Assembly (NCBI GenBank): GCA_022571985.1
Contig: JACZWU010000002.1
Coordinates: 424,136-488,135, forward strand
Direction of reading: 5' to 3'
Origin: Candidatus Zixiibacteriota bacterium
GTDB taxonomy: Bacteria; Zixibacteria; MSB-5A5; GN15; FEB-12
DNA length: 64,000 bases
This document shows, one piece after another, positions 34,576 through 43,864 of this stretch; within the stretch, counting starts at the first letter, position 1, and the number at the start of each line of letters is the position of its first letter. Under the pieces are notes generated by a model. That model had not been told where the DNA came from and ran no database searches. It worked only from the letters and a program-made list of their open reading frames with translations. The position numbers were made by a program, and so were the translations under genes.

Positions 34576-35676
34576 ATGAAAAGGCTATTTACGACAGCAA
34601 TTACAGCTGCCATACTTTTGGGCTTAGTAGCGTCTCCCTTGATTGCCAAACCCGCTAAAAGGTCAAATGCCTGGCTTGGAGTATATACCCAGTCAGTTGA
34701 CCGGGATATTTCCGACGCTTTTGAGCTGGAAATTGATTATGGCGCCATTGTAAATGAGGTTCTTGGTGATTCCCCGGCAGACGAGGCCGGTATAAAAGAT
34801 GGCGATGTGATCATCAGTTTTGATGGTCGGAAAGTATGGGACCAGGATGATTTACTGGATTTTATAGAAGATAAAAATGCCGGAGAATCGGTCGCTCTTG
34901 AGCTTTTCAGGGATGGCAAAAGTGTGACTGTAAATGTAGAGCTGGGCAAACGCCCACGCTCAAAAGGTCTTTTCTCTAGAGCTCCACGAGCCCATAGCAG
35001 AAATTTAGTCTTTTCTGACCCAGGTCATGGTAAATATCGACACTTTTCCTCTAACAGGGGTGGCTATATTGGAGTAAGCCTTACATCTCTATCTGAGCAA
35101 CTGGCTGACTATTTTGGAGTCAAAAATAACAACGGCGTCCTCATTACTGAAGTTGCTGAAGACTCACCGGCCCAAAAAGCAGGGCTTAAAGCAGGTGATG
35201 TCATAGTTGCTATTGAAGACGAAGAAATATCTAACTATGCGGATGTCAAAGAGATTGTAGGAGAAAGCGACCAGGGTGATAAGCTTACTTTTACAATTCT
35301 CAGAAATAAAAGAAAGAAGAAAATCGAAGTAGAAGTTGGTGAATCTGAAGACAGCTCCTTTGGATTCCACTTTTTTACCGGTCCTGATATAGCCATAATT
35401 CCAGATATACCGGATATTCCTGATATTGATATTTATATTCCGAAAGCAAAGGGCCGATTTAACCGCTTCAATAGAGACCACAAAAGTTTTTTTGATTACG
35501 ATGAGTTCTTAGAAGATATGGGTGAATTCAAAGAAGAGATGGCAGAATTCAAAAAAGAGATGAAAGACCTCCACTGGAAATTCAAACGGCTGGAAAAAGA
35601 GGATAGAAGAGAGCTTAAAACCGAACTTGATAAGCTCAGAAAAGAGCTGAGAAAAATGGAAAAGAAATTAGATTAA
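34576..35676 (+). CDS. Double-PDZ periplasmic protein with coiled-coil tail
   Basis: A 366-residue secreted protein. The chosen ATG follows AGGAGGATTGTA; the frame is open 12 codons further. Signal peptide ends at LIAKPAKR. Two PDZ domains: about residues 20-110 (WLGVYTQSVD ... GAIVNEVLGDSPADEAGIKDGDVIISFDG) and 155-245 (YIGVSLTSLSEQLADYFGV ... EDSPAQKAGLKAGDVIVAIED). A repeat of PDIPDIPDID and a strongly charged helix (about 300-366) that should form a coiled coil follow. No protease domain is present, so it is not DegP; it probably binds C-terminal peptides of envelope proteins as a scaffold. A terminator follows. Confidence 0.85.
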   Translation: MKRLFTTAITAAILLGLVASPLIAKPAKRSNAWLGVYTQSVDRDISDAFELEIDYGAIVNEVLGDSPADEAGIKDGDVIISFDGRKVWDQDDLLDFIEDKNAGESVALELFRDGKSVTVNVELGKRPRSKGLFSRAPRAHSRNLVFSDPGHGKYRHFSSNRGGYIGVSLTSLSEQLADYFGVKNNNGVLITEVAEDSPAQKAGLKAGDVIVAIEDEEISNYADVKEIVGESDQGDKLTFTILRNKRKKKIEVEVGESEDSSFGFHFFTGPDIAIIPDIPDIPDIDIYIPKAKGRFNRFNRDHKSFFDYDEFLEDMGEFKEEMAEFKKEMKDLHWKFKRLEKEDRRELKTELDKLRKELRKMEKKLD

Positions 35677-35704
35677 TAATCGGAGATTTCTTTTAAGTCA
35701 GTCA

Positions 35705-35731
35705 AAAGCCCTGTCATATCAGGGCTTTTTT
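35705..35731 (+). terminator. Intrinsic terminator after the PDZ protein gene
   Basis: Stem AAAGCCCTG / CAGGGCTTT with a six-base loop, followed by a run of six T. It separates the PDZ gene from hprK. Confidence 0.85.
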
Positions 35732-35784
35732 CATTGATATTTCTATATTGCAAACAGGCTTTTAAGAGCATATTCTTAAGTATC

Positions 35785-36756
35785 ATGGCAGACATTACAG
35801 TTGAAAAACTTACCGAATCCAGAAAACAGGATTTAGACCTGACTTTGCTGACATCCAACAGCGATGGTCTGAAAAAAATCATAAACAATCCTGAGCTTCA
35901 CCGGCCGGGACTTGCACTAACCGGTTTCTATGAAAGATTTGCCAGCAAAAGAGTTCAGATATTGGGGGAAACAGAGGCGACATATTTGAGCCAGCTGTCT
36001 GTAGATCGCTTAAAAGAAATATCCAGGAAGATGTTCGATTACGGTCTGCCGCTGGTCATCATTACCAAGGGAATAGCCCCGCCGGCAGGTTTTATAGAAG
36101 CGGCTGATTCATCGGGGACCTGTGTATTCTCCAGCAAACTTACTACAGCAGAATTGACAACCAAGCTCTCAGCCTACCTGGATCATCTGTTTGCTCCCTC
36201 AATTATGGTACATGGTTCTTTAATGGACGTCTACGGGGTGGGATTATTGTATACCGGCAAATCGGGAATTGGCAAATCAGAAATTGCACTTGATCTTGTA
36301 GAGAGAGGGCATCGTCTGGTAGCTGACGATGTCGTCAAAATTACCCGGGCAGCACCTGATGTCCTCATAGGAAACAGCTCTGAGCTACTGGGACATCATA
36401 TGGAAATCCGCGGAATTGGAATCATTGATATTGAAGAATTATTCGGGATAAGATCAATTCGGCTGCAAAAGAGAATTGAAGTAGAGGTAAACCTTACGCT
36501 TTGGTCAGAAACCGAGGAATATGAGAGGCTGGGGCTGGAAGATAAAAAAACCAAGGTACTGGGAGTCGAAATACCAATTGTAAGAGTGCCGATTTCACCG
36601 GGGAAAAATATAACCGTAATTTCCGAGGTTATAGCGATGAACCATATGCAGAAAGTCTACGGCGAAAATGCTGCTTTGGAGTTCACTAAAAAACTCTCCC
36701 AGACATTGTCACGACAGTCTGTAACCAAAGACTATTTGGAGTCAGATTTCGAATAA
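35785..36756 (+). CDS. hprK: HPr kinase/phosphorylase
   Basis: A 323-residue bifunctional enzyme that phosphorylates or dephosphorylates a Ser of HPr-like proteins. Walker A GKSGIGKS at residues 158-165, HRLVADDVVKI (catalytic region) and the C-terminal signature EIRGIGIIDIEELFG are all present. The first 130 residues form the usual N-terminal domain. The ATG at 35785 begins MADITVEKL; 17 extra codons upstream are open but lack a start site. In non-Firmicutes HprK often acts with PTS-like phosphorelays; no HPr gene is in the window. Confidence 0.93.
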   Translation: MADITVEKLTESRKQDLDLTLLTSNSDGLKKIINNPELHRPGLALTGFYERFASKRVQILGETEATYLSQLSVDRLKEISRKMFDYGLPLVIITKGIAPPAGFIEAADSSGTCVFSSKLTTAELTTKLSAYLDHLFAPSIMVHGSLMDVYGVGLLYTGKSGIGKSEIALDLVERGHRLVADDVVKITRAAPDVLIGNSSELLGHHMEIRGIGIIDIEELFGIRSIRLQKRIEVEVNLTLWSETEEYERLGLEDKKTKVLGVEIPIVRVPISPGKNITVISEVIAMNHMQKVYGENAALEFTKKLSQTLSRQSVTKDYLESDFE

Positions 36757-36905
36757 GAGCTAACCAGAACTAGACTGGGGCCATCTTCAAGCAGCTGCAC
36801 TTGCAGGAATCGCATTTACTGACTATCTTCAACAATCCGCTTCGGCGGGAACTTGATGCACTATTTGAGGTAAAAAGAGTTTGAATCGGAGGACATAAGA
36901 CTAAG

Positions 36906-38633
36906 ATGAATAGACGATTAATTATAATGCTTGGCGCCATATTATTTGTATTGCCCCTGTTGGCGGGCTGCGGCAGCGGAAATAACCCTACTCTGGCAGT
37001 CGTTGGAGGACAGGATATTACCCTGGCAGATTTCAATTTAGTCTATGGCAACCTCCGTACCCAATATGCGACAGCAGAGGAAGAATTTGAAGGCAAAAAG
37101 AAGCTTCTGGACTCCATGGTTGTAACCAGACTGCTGATAAATTCTGCTTATGATAAAAACATAGATAAAATTGAAGAACTGGCCAGAATAGTATTGGCCA
37201 GCCGGAATCAGTTTTTGCTGGATGCACTTTATGAGAATCTTGTTATAAAAAAAGCCGAGCCATCTGATGCAGAAGTAAAAGACTTTTACAATAAACTGGA
37301 ATATCAAATTCGGGCTTCACACATATTGTTAAGAGATGCTGATACCGCACAGGCGATATTTGAAAGAGTGAAAACAGGGGAAAATTTTGAAAAACTCGCT
37401 TATGATTATTCCATCGATCCCTCGGCAAAGAAAAATCGCGGTGACCTCGGGTATTTTCTGTGGGGGGCAATGGTAGAGCAATTCCAAACCACCGCTTTTG
37501 CAATGGAACCCGGAGAAGTTTCGCGACCGATAAAATCACGATTTGGTTATCACATTATCAAAGTTGTTGATAAAGCTCCCAACGACTTACGACGTGAATT
37601 TGAAACAATAAAAGACAGCTTGGAGATTCGGCTGGTAGGCTTAAACAGGCGGAAAATCCTTTTCAATTTTCTTGATTCAATTAAGGTGGCCTACAATGTA
37701 ACTGTTGATACTGCAACCTGCGACTATCTTCTTTATAAAAGAAGAGAATTATTCCCGCCAACCATGCTTGCAACGTTACCCAAAAACGATTTCTCTTTAG
37801 AGCATCTCGACCGCAACGAAAAAGAATTGGTCCTGGCAAGCTGGGAAGGCGGGCAGATTACATTGCTTGAGTACCTGTCTTTGATCCAGCGCTATCCGAG
37901 CGTGAGCAGGCCGGATTTTGATGACTATGATTCTCTTAAAGCCTTTATTTTCAGACTGAAGACCAACGAAATTCTTTCGCTTGAAGCAACTAAGCTCGGC
38001 TTGGATGAAGGGGAATATTTTAAGCATAAAATAGCCAAATTCAAGGAATTGAATATGGCTGACATTATGCGTACTGACTCTATTCCCAGGCCCAGCCCTC
38101 CGACCGAGGAAGACGCCCGCAACTACTACATGGAGAGCCCTGAAGAGTTCACGCAGCCGATGAAAATTCACGTTTATGAAATCTATTTGAATGATGAGTT
38201 AAAAGCTCGGCAGCTAAGAAACTCTATCAGATCACTCAGGGATTTCAGGGAGAAGGCAGGCGAGCTGACAGAAAGGCCCGGTAAGAGATCAGTTGGCGGG
38301 GACTTGCAGTATATAGAGGAGCGATGGTATCCCGAAATATTTGCTCTTGCCAAAAAAACCCCGGCGGGAAATATCGCCGGACCTGTCCCGACCAGAGGGA
38401 AATATTCTGTGATCTGGGTGGCTGACAAATTATCGGAGCAGATCAAAGATTTTCTGACAGTCAAAAGGGAAATATTGAACAAGCTGACCAGGAAAGGTCT
38501 GGAAAACGCATTTGCCAATTGGGTAGCGCTTGAAAAGAGTAAAACAACGATTGAACTAATGCCCGACGAACTCTGGACTATTATTGATAAATCGAAATAC
38601 GTGGCACAAAATGGAGCCGGAAGTGAAGGCTAA
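36906..38633 (+). CDS. PpiC/parvulin-type peptidyl-prolyl isomerase lipoprotein
   Basis: A 575-residue envelope foldase. Signal peptide with lipobox LLAGC (Cys at residue 21); a helical SurA-like N-terminal region to about 130; a clear parvulin domain at about 135-235 (IRASHILLRD, RGDLGYFLWG, FGYHIIKVV); then a second helical region and a degenerate second parvulin domain near 410-515 (AGNIAGPVPTRGKYSVIWV). It probably chaperones outer-membrane proteins in the periplasm. It overlaps the next parvulin gene by about ten bases. GGAGGACATAAGACTAAG places the ATG. Confidence 0.87.
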   Translation: MNRRLIIMLGAILFVLPLLAGCGSGNNPTLAVVGGQDITLADFNLVYGNLRTQYATAEEEFEGKKKLLDSMVVTRLLINSAYDKNIDKIEELARIVLASRNQFLLDALYENLVIKKAEPSDAEVKDFYNKLEYQIRASHILLRDADTAQAIFERVKTGENFEKLAYDYSIDPSAKKNRGDLGYFLWGAMVEQFQTTAFAMEPGEVSRPIKSRFGYHIIKVVDKAPNDLRREFETIKDSLEIRLVGLNRRKILFNFLDSIKVAYNVTVDTATCDYLLYKRRELFPPTMLATLPKNDFSLEHLDRNEKELVLASWEGGQITLLEYLSLIQRYPSVSRPDFDDYDSLKAFIFRLKTNEILSLEATKLGLDEGEYFKHKIAKFKELNMADIMRTDSIPRPSPPTEEDARNYYMESPEEFTQPMKIHVYEIYLNDELKARQLRNSIRSLRDFREKAGELTERPGKRSVGGDLQYIEERWYPEIFALAKKTPAGNIAGPVPTRGKYSVIWVADKLSEQIKDFLTVKREILNKLTRKGLENAFANWVALEKSKTTIELMPDELWTIIDKSKYVAQNGAGSEG

Positions 38634-39945
38634 TTTCTTATCTATAAAATTGAAGACTATTATTTCTTTCATAGTTATTGCTGTTTTCGCGCAAAATAGC
38701 GTCAACGCCCAGAGAGATGTTATAGATCGGGTAGTAGCGGTAGTGGGTAATGAAATTATTCTTGCTTCAGAACTTGCCAGTCAGATTCAGCTGGCCGCGC
38801 TTCGGCCAGGTTCTCAGCCGAAAACTAGTGCCGAGATGGAAAAACTCAGAGACCAGGCTCTGGAGGGGATGATATCAGATCGGCTCTTTTTAATAGCTGC
38901 CAAACATGATTCCACTATTAGTATCAGGGCTGCCGATGTAGAACGGGCGCTTGATGACCAGCTTGCCCGCATGAAGGGAAATTTCGAATCACAACAGGCG
39001 TTCGAGCAGGCACTGGACGCAGAAGGTCTTACCATTCGCGAGTTAAGAAAAAAGTTTCGCAGTGAAGTAGAAAACCAGCTTCTTAAACAGCGCTTCATTC
39101 AAAAACAACTTTACGGTGTTTCTGTTTCGCGCCACGAAGTTGAAGAGTTTTACAAACAGTTTAAGGATTCGATACCTATTCAACCCGAAGGACTAAAACT
39201 GGCACATATCCTGATTCCCGTACAGGCCTCGCAGGAAGTCGAAGACTCTGTCAAGGCAATGGCCGAAGAACTTCGTCAGAGAATTCTCGACGGCGCAGAT
39301 TTTTCCGCACTTTCCGCACAGTACTCAAGCTTTGGGGCGGGAGCCAATGGCGGAGATCTTGGCTATGTCTCAAAGTCCGATGTCGTCGAGGAGTTCGCAC
39401 GGGCCGCCTTTAATCTCCTGCCCGGTGATATTTCCGGTGTGATAAGAACTCAATTCGGATATCACATTATAAAAGCTGAAGACAGAAACGCCGATAAGAT
39501 GAAACTTCGCCATATACTCTTAGGAGTGACGCCATCGGCCGATGATTCGGCCCGCTCCTTTCAGCTGGCAGATTCGCTGCTAAGTGAGCTTGCAAGCGGC
39601 GGGAAATTTGAAGAACTGGCCAAAGTGTTTTCGATTGACGATGACACCCGCGCCCGCGGCGGTGAACTTGGCTGGTTTGCCTCTGACAAACTTCCGCATG
39701 AATTTGCTCGTGAACTGGCCGGCCAAACCACAGCTGGAGAAATTTTGGGGCCTGTAAGTTCGCAATTCGGATTGCATATCATTAAGCTCCTGGAATATCA
39801 AGCCGAAAAACAGTACACTTTGGCAGAAGATTTCGACAAGATTAAAGAACTCGCCCGTCAGGATAAGACCGGCCGGATGGTGGACGAGTCCATTTTAGAA
39901 ATAAAAGAAAAGACGTTTATCGAGTACCGCTTAGAGGAATTATGA
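38623..39945 (+). CDS. surA: SurA-like periplasmic chaperone with two parvulin domains
   Basis: A protein of about 441 residues with an uncleaved-looking leader ending in SVNAQRD, a SurA N-terminal chaperone domain (IDRVVAVVGNEIILASELA), and two parvulin domains: about 190-280 (GLKLAHILIPVQ, GGDLGYVSK, QFGYHIIKAED) and 295-395 (KLRHILLGVTP, GGELGWFAS, QFGLHIIKLLE). It acts on unfolded outer-membrane proteins. The GTG with GGAG six bases upstream was preferred; an ATG four codons earlier is possible. It overlaps the parvulin lipoprotein gene and its stop overlaps the S4 gene (ATGA). Confidence 0.88.
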   Translation: MKANFLSIKLKTIISFIVIAVFAQNSVNAQRDVIDRVVAVVGNEIILASELASQIQLAALRPGSQPKTSAEMEKLRDQALEGMISDRLFLIAAKHDSTISIRAADVERALDDQLARMKGNFESQQAFEQALDAEGLTIRELRKKFRSEVENQLLKQRFIQKQLYGVSVSRHEVEEFYKQFKDSIPIQPEGLKLAHILIPVQASQEVEDSVKAMAEELRQRILDGADFSALSAQYSSFGAGANGGDLGYVSKSDVVEEFARAAFNLLPGDISGVIRTQFGYHIIKAEDRNADKMKLRHILLGVTPSADDSARSFQLADSLLSELASGGKFEELAKVFSIDDDTRARGGELGWFASDKLPHEFARELAGQTTAGEILGPVSSQFGLHIIKLLEYQAEKQYTLAEDFDKIKELARQDKTGRMVDESILEIKEKTFIEYRLEEL

Positions 39946-40184
39946 GACTGGATGATTTTCTCTCGACGGTTGGGGTTATAAAACGGCGCACGCTGGCCAA
40001 AGAAATCAGCCAGAAAGGGCAGGTTGAAGTAAACGGTCGCAAGGCCAAACCGGCCTATCAGGTAAAAGAAAACGATGTCATTTTACTTAAGGGAATCGAT
40101 AGCAGAGCCTTGGAAGTTATCGCTATTCCCACAGGCTCAGTCTCAAAAGAACGACGCGAAGATTTTTTTAAGATTATTTCGTAG
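39942..40184 (+). CDS. S4-domain RNA-binding protein (Hsp15-like)
   Basis: An 80-residue protein that is essentially one S4 RNA-binding fold: MRLDDFLSTVGVIKRRTLAKE (helix-turn-helix), KGQVEVNGRKAKPAYQVKENDVI (beta wing). Proteins of this size bind stalled ribosomal subunits or assist ribosome recycling. It overlaps the surA stop codon by four bases (ATGA), so it is translationally coupled to the foldase genes; the pairing of envelope foldase and ribosome rescue genes is not explained. Confidence 0.85.
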   Translation: MRLDDFLSTVGVIKRRTLAKEISQKGQVEVNGRKAKPAYQVKENDVILLKGIDSRALEVIAIPTGSVSKERREDFFKIIS

Positions 40185-40342
40185 AGTTTGCTTTTAAAGT
40201 GCCATAGGCGGCCATTTCTATTGTCAGCAGAACCAACTCGCTGCATTTTTGTTATGTTATTGAGCAAGAGACTAAACAACCTGAGATTAGATTTGACTAA
40301 TCTTAAATAGATTAAATAAATTAACTGGAATCGAGGAGAGAC

Positions 40343-41821
40343 GTGCCCAAAGCGCTTCCCAAAACACTTAGTGAACTGAAAAGCTCCGGCTGGAAAAGCC
40401 GGACGGTCAAAGATGAACTCCGGGAAAACCTTCTTCAAAAAATTGAAAAAGGAGAGAAGCCGTTTAAAGGAATAGTCGGATTTGATAAAACAGTCGTGCC
40501 GCAAATAGAAAATGCAATTTTATCGAAGCATAACTTTATACTTCTGGGCTTAAGAGGACAGGCCAAAAGCAGAATAATTAGACAGCTTGACAATCTTCTT
40601 GACGAAAGCCTGCCCGTGATAGAAGGTACTCTTTTAAACGAAGATCCGTTTAACCCGATATCTCCCATGGGTAAAAAACTGATTGCCGCGCAAAATGAAA
40701 ACACTCCTATCGTCTGGTTGTCACGCAGGCAGCGTTTTAACGAAAAACTGGCCACACCCGACGTATCCATAGCAGATTTGATCGGTGATATCGACCCCAT
40801 AAAAGCAGCCAGAGAAAAACTGGACATCTCCAACGAAGAAGTCATTCACTGGGGAATAATACCGCGCACCAACCGCGGTATTTTTGCAATCAACGAACTT
40901 CCCGATTTGCAGCCTCGCATTCAGGTAGGACTCTTGAATATTCTCGAAGAAAACGACATCCAGGTACGCGGCTTTCCCCTGCGTCTGCCGCTGGATATGC
41001 TGCTGGTGTTTACGGCCAACCCCGAAGATTACACCAATCGCGGTAATATTATCACGCCGCTCAAAGACAGAATTGATTCTCAGATTATGACTCACTATCC
41101 CAAGACTGTCGAAGAAGCCAAAGAGATAACCTTAAGCGAGTTCTCCCGGCATAATGCAAAAATCAAGATTCCTGATTTTGTAAATGACATTATAGAAGAA
41201 ATTTCGTTTCAGGCGCGCGCCAGCGAATATGTTGACCAGACCTCAGGCGTATCCGCCCGCGTATCGATTTCTGCTTACGAAAATCTGCAGTCAAATATAG
41301 AACGGAGAGCGCTGCGCAATCAGGACAACGACCTGTTCCCGCGAGTTTGCGATATTTATGCCGTCATTCCCTCAGTTTCAGGAAAGATTGAACTTGTTTA
41401 CGAGGGGGAACAGGAGGGCTCTATCATTGTCGCCCAAAATTTGATAGGTCAGGCCGTTAACGCGGTCTTCTTGCAGTATTTCCCGCGCCCCAGAAAAGAC
41501 AGACCAGATCCCGACAGACCAACTCCAGAAAACCCATACGAAGCTATTGTCGATTATTTTGCTGCCGGTAAAAGACTGGAACTGTCAGACGATATGCCCT
41601 TTTCAGAGTACAAAAAATGTCTCGAAGATGTGGCCGGCTTAAAAGCGCTGGTCAAGAAACATTTCGACGTCAAAGACAAACGCGAAATGTTGCTGCGAAT
41701 GGAGTTTGTTCTGGAGGGTCTGCATCACAATAATGTCATCGCCCGCGAGACCGAAGATACAGTCGTGCGCTACGCCGATGTTCTCTCCGATATGCTGCGC
41801 GGCATGGAAGGGAATGCGTGA
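40343..41821 (+). CDS. Magnesium-chelatase-like AAA+ ATPase
   Basis: A 492-residue MoxR/ChlI-type ATPase with a GTG start after CGAGGAGAGAC. The nucleotide loop reads GLRGQAKSR, i.e. Ala where the last Gly of Walker A normally stands. The rest of the AAA+ core is visible: GIFAINELPDLQ (Walker B), FTANPEDYTNRGNIITPLKDRI (sensor and Arg region). A C-terminal helical extension follows. It is coupled to a VWA-domain protein by a GTGA overlap; ATPase-VWA pairs of this kind load metals or remodel protein complexes (as in Mg-chelatase I/D and MoxR-VWA). No chlorophyll or cobalamin genes are nearby, so the substrate is unknown. Confidence 0.83.
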   Translation: MPKALPKTLSELKSSGWKSRTVKDELRENLLQKIEKGEKPFKGIVGFDKTVVPQIENAILSKHNFILLGLRGQAKSRIIRQLDNLLDESLPVIEGTLLNEDPFNPISPMGKKLIAAQNENTPIVWLSRRQRFNEKLATPDVSIADLIGDIDPIKAAREKLDISNEEVIHWGIIPRTNRGIFAINELPDLQPRIQVGLLNILEENDIQVRGFPLRLPLDMLLVFTANPEDYTNRGNIITPLKDRIDSQIMTHYPKTVEEAKEITLSEFSRHNAKIKIPDFVNDIIEEISFQARASEYVDQTSGVSARVSISAYENLQSNIERRALRNQDNDLFPRVCDIYAVIPSVSGKIELVYEGEQEGSIIVAQNLIGQAVNAVFLQYFPRPRKDRPDPDRPTPENPYEAIVDYFAAGKRLELSDDMPFSEYKKCLEDVAGLKALVKKHFDVKDKREMLLRMEFVLEGLHHNNVIARETEDTVVRYADVLSDMLRGMEGNA

Positions 41822-42906
41822 AATTTATCTATTCCAAATGGGATGAGGCACTGTTTAAGGCCCTGAAAAGCATCTCTGACCTGATGTCTATTTATAATTT
41901 TCTCTTGATGCGCTTAAACGGGAATGTCGAAGATGTTCTCAAAATGATGGAAGACCTTCAAGCCGAAGGCTATATCAGCGCCGAGCACGACCTCAAAGAA
42001 TTCAAAAAGCAGCTTGAAGAAAACAAACTTATCAGAAAAACCAAAAAGGGTTTCGGTTTGTCGCCCAAAGGTGAGCGCAATCTGCGCGTTGACGCCTTTG
42101 AGCAAATTTTCCAAAAGTTGAAATCTTCAGGCAGAGGCCAGCATCCGCTGCCATACGAAGGCGGTTCATCCGAAGAATTATTACCGGAACGACGGCCTTA
42201 TACGTTCGGTGATTCTTACAAATATATCGATTACACTGCTTCGATTTTCAATTCCATTTCTCGCACAGGCGAGCTGGGTTTGAATTTGTCGGAGGAGGAC
42301 CTCGAAGTTTACGAAGCCGAGCGGACTACTTCCTGCGCTACTGTTTTGATGATAGATGTTTCGCACTCGATGATACTCTACGGCGAAGACCGCATCACCC
42401 CGGCCAAACAAGTCGCCATGGCCTTTACACATTTGATTTTGACCAAATACCCCAAAGATGATCTGTCTATCGTATTGTTCGGTGACAACGCCAAACAGAT
42501 TGCCATCAAAGACCTGCCCTATGTCGGGGTGGGGCCCTTTCATACAAATACTCAAGAGGGCCTGCGCAAAGCGCGTCAGATTCTTCTGACCAAAAAGCAT
42601 GCCAACAAACAGATATTTATGATAACCGACGGCAAGCCATCGATGATTACCCGTCCCAATGGCCAGCTCTACCGCAACCCGGTCGGGCTTGACCCGATGA
42701 TTGTCAACCGCACTCTTGATGAAGCTGTTTATTGCCGCAAAAAGAAAATCCCTATTACAACTTTTATGGTCACCGACGATCCCTATCTGCGGCGCTTTGT
42801 GGAACGACTGACCGAACTCAACAAGGGCCGGGCGTATTTTTCATCGGTCGATAATTTAGGCGAATTCGTAATCTGGGATTTCGTAACCCACCGCAAGAAG
42901 AGGTGA
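41818..42906 (+). CDS. VWA-domain partner of the AAA+ ATPase
   Basis: A 362-residue cytoplasmic protein. The first 120 residues are helical and include a winged-helix-like segment (EDLQAEGYISAEHDLKEFKKQLEENKLI). The von Willebrand A domain lies at about 170-350, with the metal-ion site DVSHS (in MIDVSHSMILYG), the threonine of AFTHLIL and a later Asp (MITDGKP). The GTG start overlaps the ATPase stop. In MoxR/ChlI systems the VWA protein presents the substrate to the ATPase. A hairpin with a T run (43031-43057) downstream may end the operon. Confidence 0.85.
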   Translation: MKFIYSKWDEALFKALKSISDLMSIYNFLLMRLNGNVEDVLKMMEDLQAEGYISAEHDLKEFKKQLEENKLIRKTKKGFGLSPKGERNLRVDAFEQIFQKLKSSGRGQHPLPYEGGSSEELLPERRPYTFGDSYKYIDYTASIFNSISRTGELGLNLSEEDLEVYEAERTTSCATVLMIDVSHSMILYGEDRITPAKQVAMAFTHLILTKYPKDDLSIVLFGDNAKQIAIKDLPYVGVGPFHTNTQEGLRKARQILLTKKHANKQIFMITDGKPSMITRPNGQLYRNPVGLDPMIVNRTLDEAVYCRKKKIPITTFMVTDDPYLRRFVERLTELNKGRAYFSSVDNLGEFVIWDFVTHRKKR

Positions 42907-42914
42907 GAGTCTGT

Positions 42915-43002
42915 CATTGCGAGTCCCGAATGTTTCGGGACGAAGCAATCTAATGATTCCTCATTACGGCGAGATTGCTTCGTCGCTTCGCTCCTCGCAA
43001 TG
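42915..43002. repeat. Palindromic element 1
   Basis: Terminal inverted repeats CATTGCGAG / CTCGCAATG with inner GAAGCAATCT / AGATTGCTTC and a nested hairpin TCCCGAA-tgt-TTCGGGA at 42924-42940. The type is a dispersed bacterial palindrome (REP/MITE-like). Confidence 0.8.
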
Positions 43003-43024
43003 CCTGGAAGAAAGAAACTGTCTT

Positions 43025-43107
43025 TTGTAGGTCAGGAGTCTTGTACTCCTGACTTTTTGTTTCTAAATCGTCAGGACCACGCCAAGGAGGCGGGTCCTGA
43101 CCTACAG
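43025..43107. repeat. Palindromic element 2 with embedded terminator-like hairpin
   Basis: Outer arms TGTAGGTCAGGA / TCCTGACCTACA. Inside are GTCAGGAGT-cttgt-ACTCCTGAC (43031-43053) followed by TTTTT, which could terminate the VWA operon, and a second hairpin TCAGGACC / GGTCCTGA. Confidence 0.75.
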
Positions 43108-43420
43108 GAAACGGCAACCCACCCCTCTGCTCCCAATGCTACGCTTGGGACTTTGTCCGCTCGGGACTATGCCATAAATGGCGAAGTCCCGTGGGGTGGG
43201 GCACCGGCACGCTTCGCGAAATGGCTTCGTTTTGTTATATTTTACTTTTGCTCTAATAGTTTTCATATAATTTTTGCGAGCCCTATTCGCTCATTATTAT
43301 GGCCCGGCAGAGTCTTTTGAAGTAATCCGGTAGTGATTTTGCGATCGCCTAAAACATCCCCTCAAACAGCCGACATTATAGCTTATAGCCATATCATACA
43401 AAACCATAAGAGGCACAAAT

Positions 43421-43864
43421 ATGAACAATCACAAAAAGTCAAAATTTCAGCTGCTTGGATTGCTGCTGGTAACATTCGTTATCTCAGCATTCCTGATGAG
43501 CTGTACTGTCATAGTCAGATCAAACAGACCCCATGACCATGATGTTGTAGTGGTAAAAGAAGACAAAGGCCGTCCGGCTTACTTAGGTATTCCCCCGGGT
43601 CATTTGCCGCCTCCGGGACAGTGCAGGGTTTGGTTTCCGGGAAGACCTCCCGGCCGTCAGCCGAGTCCGGGCAACTGTATTGATGTCGAACACCATGTTC
43701 GCCCCGGTTGCTGGCTGGTACGCCGTTCGTATAACGACGCCAAACATATCAAGGTGATGGTGTACAGCCACGAAAGACCGTTATCGGTTATGGTAGTTCG
43801 CTATTATCTGGCCGAATCGGGCAAATTCGCCCGGGAAGAACACCCGAAGAGACGGAAACGGTAA
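43421..43864 (+). CDS. Small Pro/Gly-rich lipoprotein
   Basis: A 147-residue lipoprotein: signal peptide with lipobox FLMSC (Cys at residue 28), then His/Asp and a Pro-rich motif GIPPGHLPPPGQCRVWFPG, and RPPGRQPSPGNC. This GHxPPPGxCRxWxPG motif is seen in many Gram-negative small envelope proteins of unknown role. The tail is basic (HPKRRKR). It sits between two repeat clusters and has no partner. Confidence 0.75.
   Translation: MNNHKKSKFQLLGLLLVTFVISAFLMSCTVIVRSNRPHDHDVVVVKEDKGRPAYLGIPPGHLPPPGQCRVWFPGRPPGRQPSPGNCIDVEHHVRPGCWLVRRSYNDAKHIKVMVYSHERPLSVMVVRYYLAESGKFAREEHPKRRKR

Larger units (their letters stand above)
42907..43420. other. Intergenic repeat cluster
   Basis: About 510 bases without a gene, made mostly of palindromic elements: 42915-43002, 43025-43107, and about 43112-43205 (CCCACCCC ... 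GGGGTGGG ends). A/T-rich sequence with possible promoter function follows before the lipoprotein gene. Confidence 0.65.

Noticed and set aside
36770..36905. Open frame with TGAIFKQLHLQESHLL-like translation between hprK and the parvulin gene
   Set aside because: It has no start codon with a ribosome site and is bounded by a stop just upstream.
42915..43205. CRISPR array
   Set aside because: The repeats are inverted and differ from each other; there is no regular repeat-spacer pattern and no cas genes.
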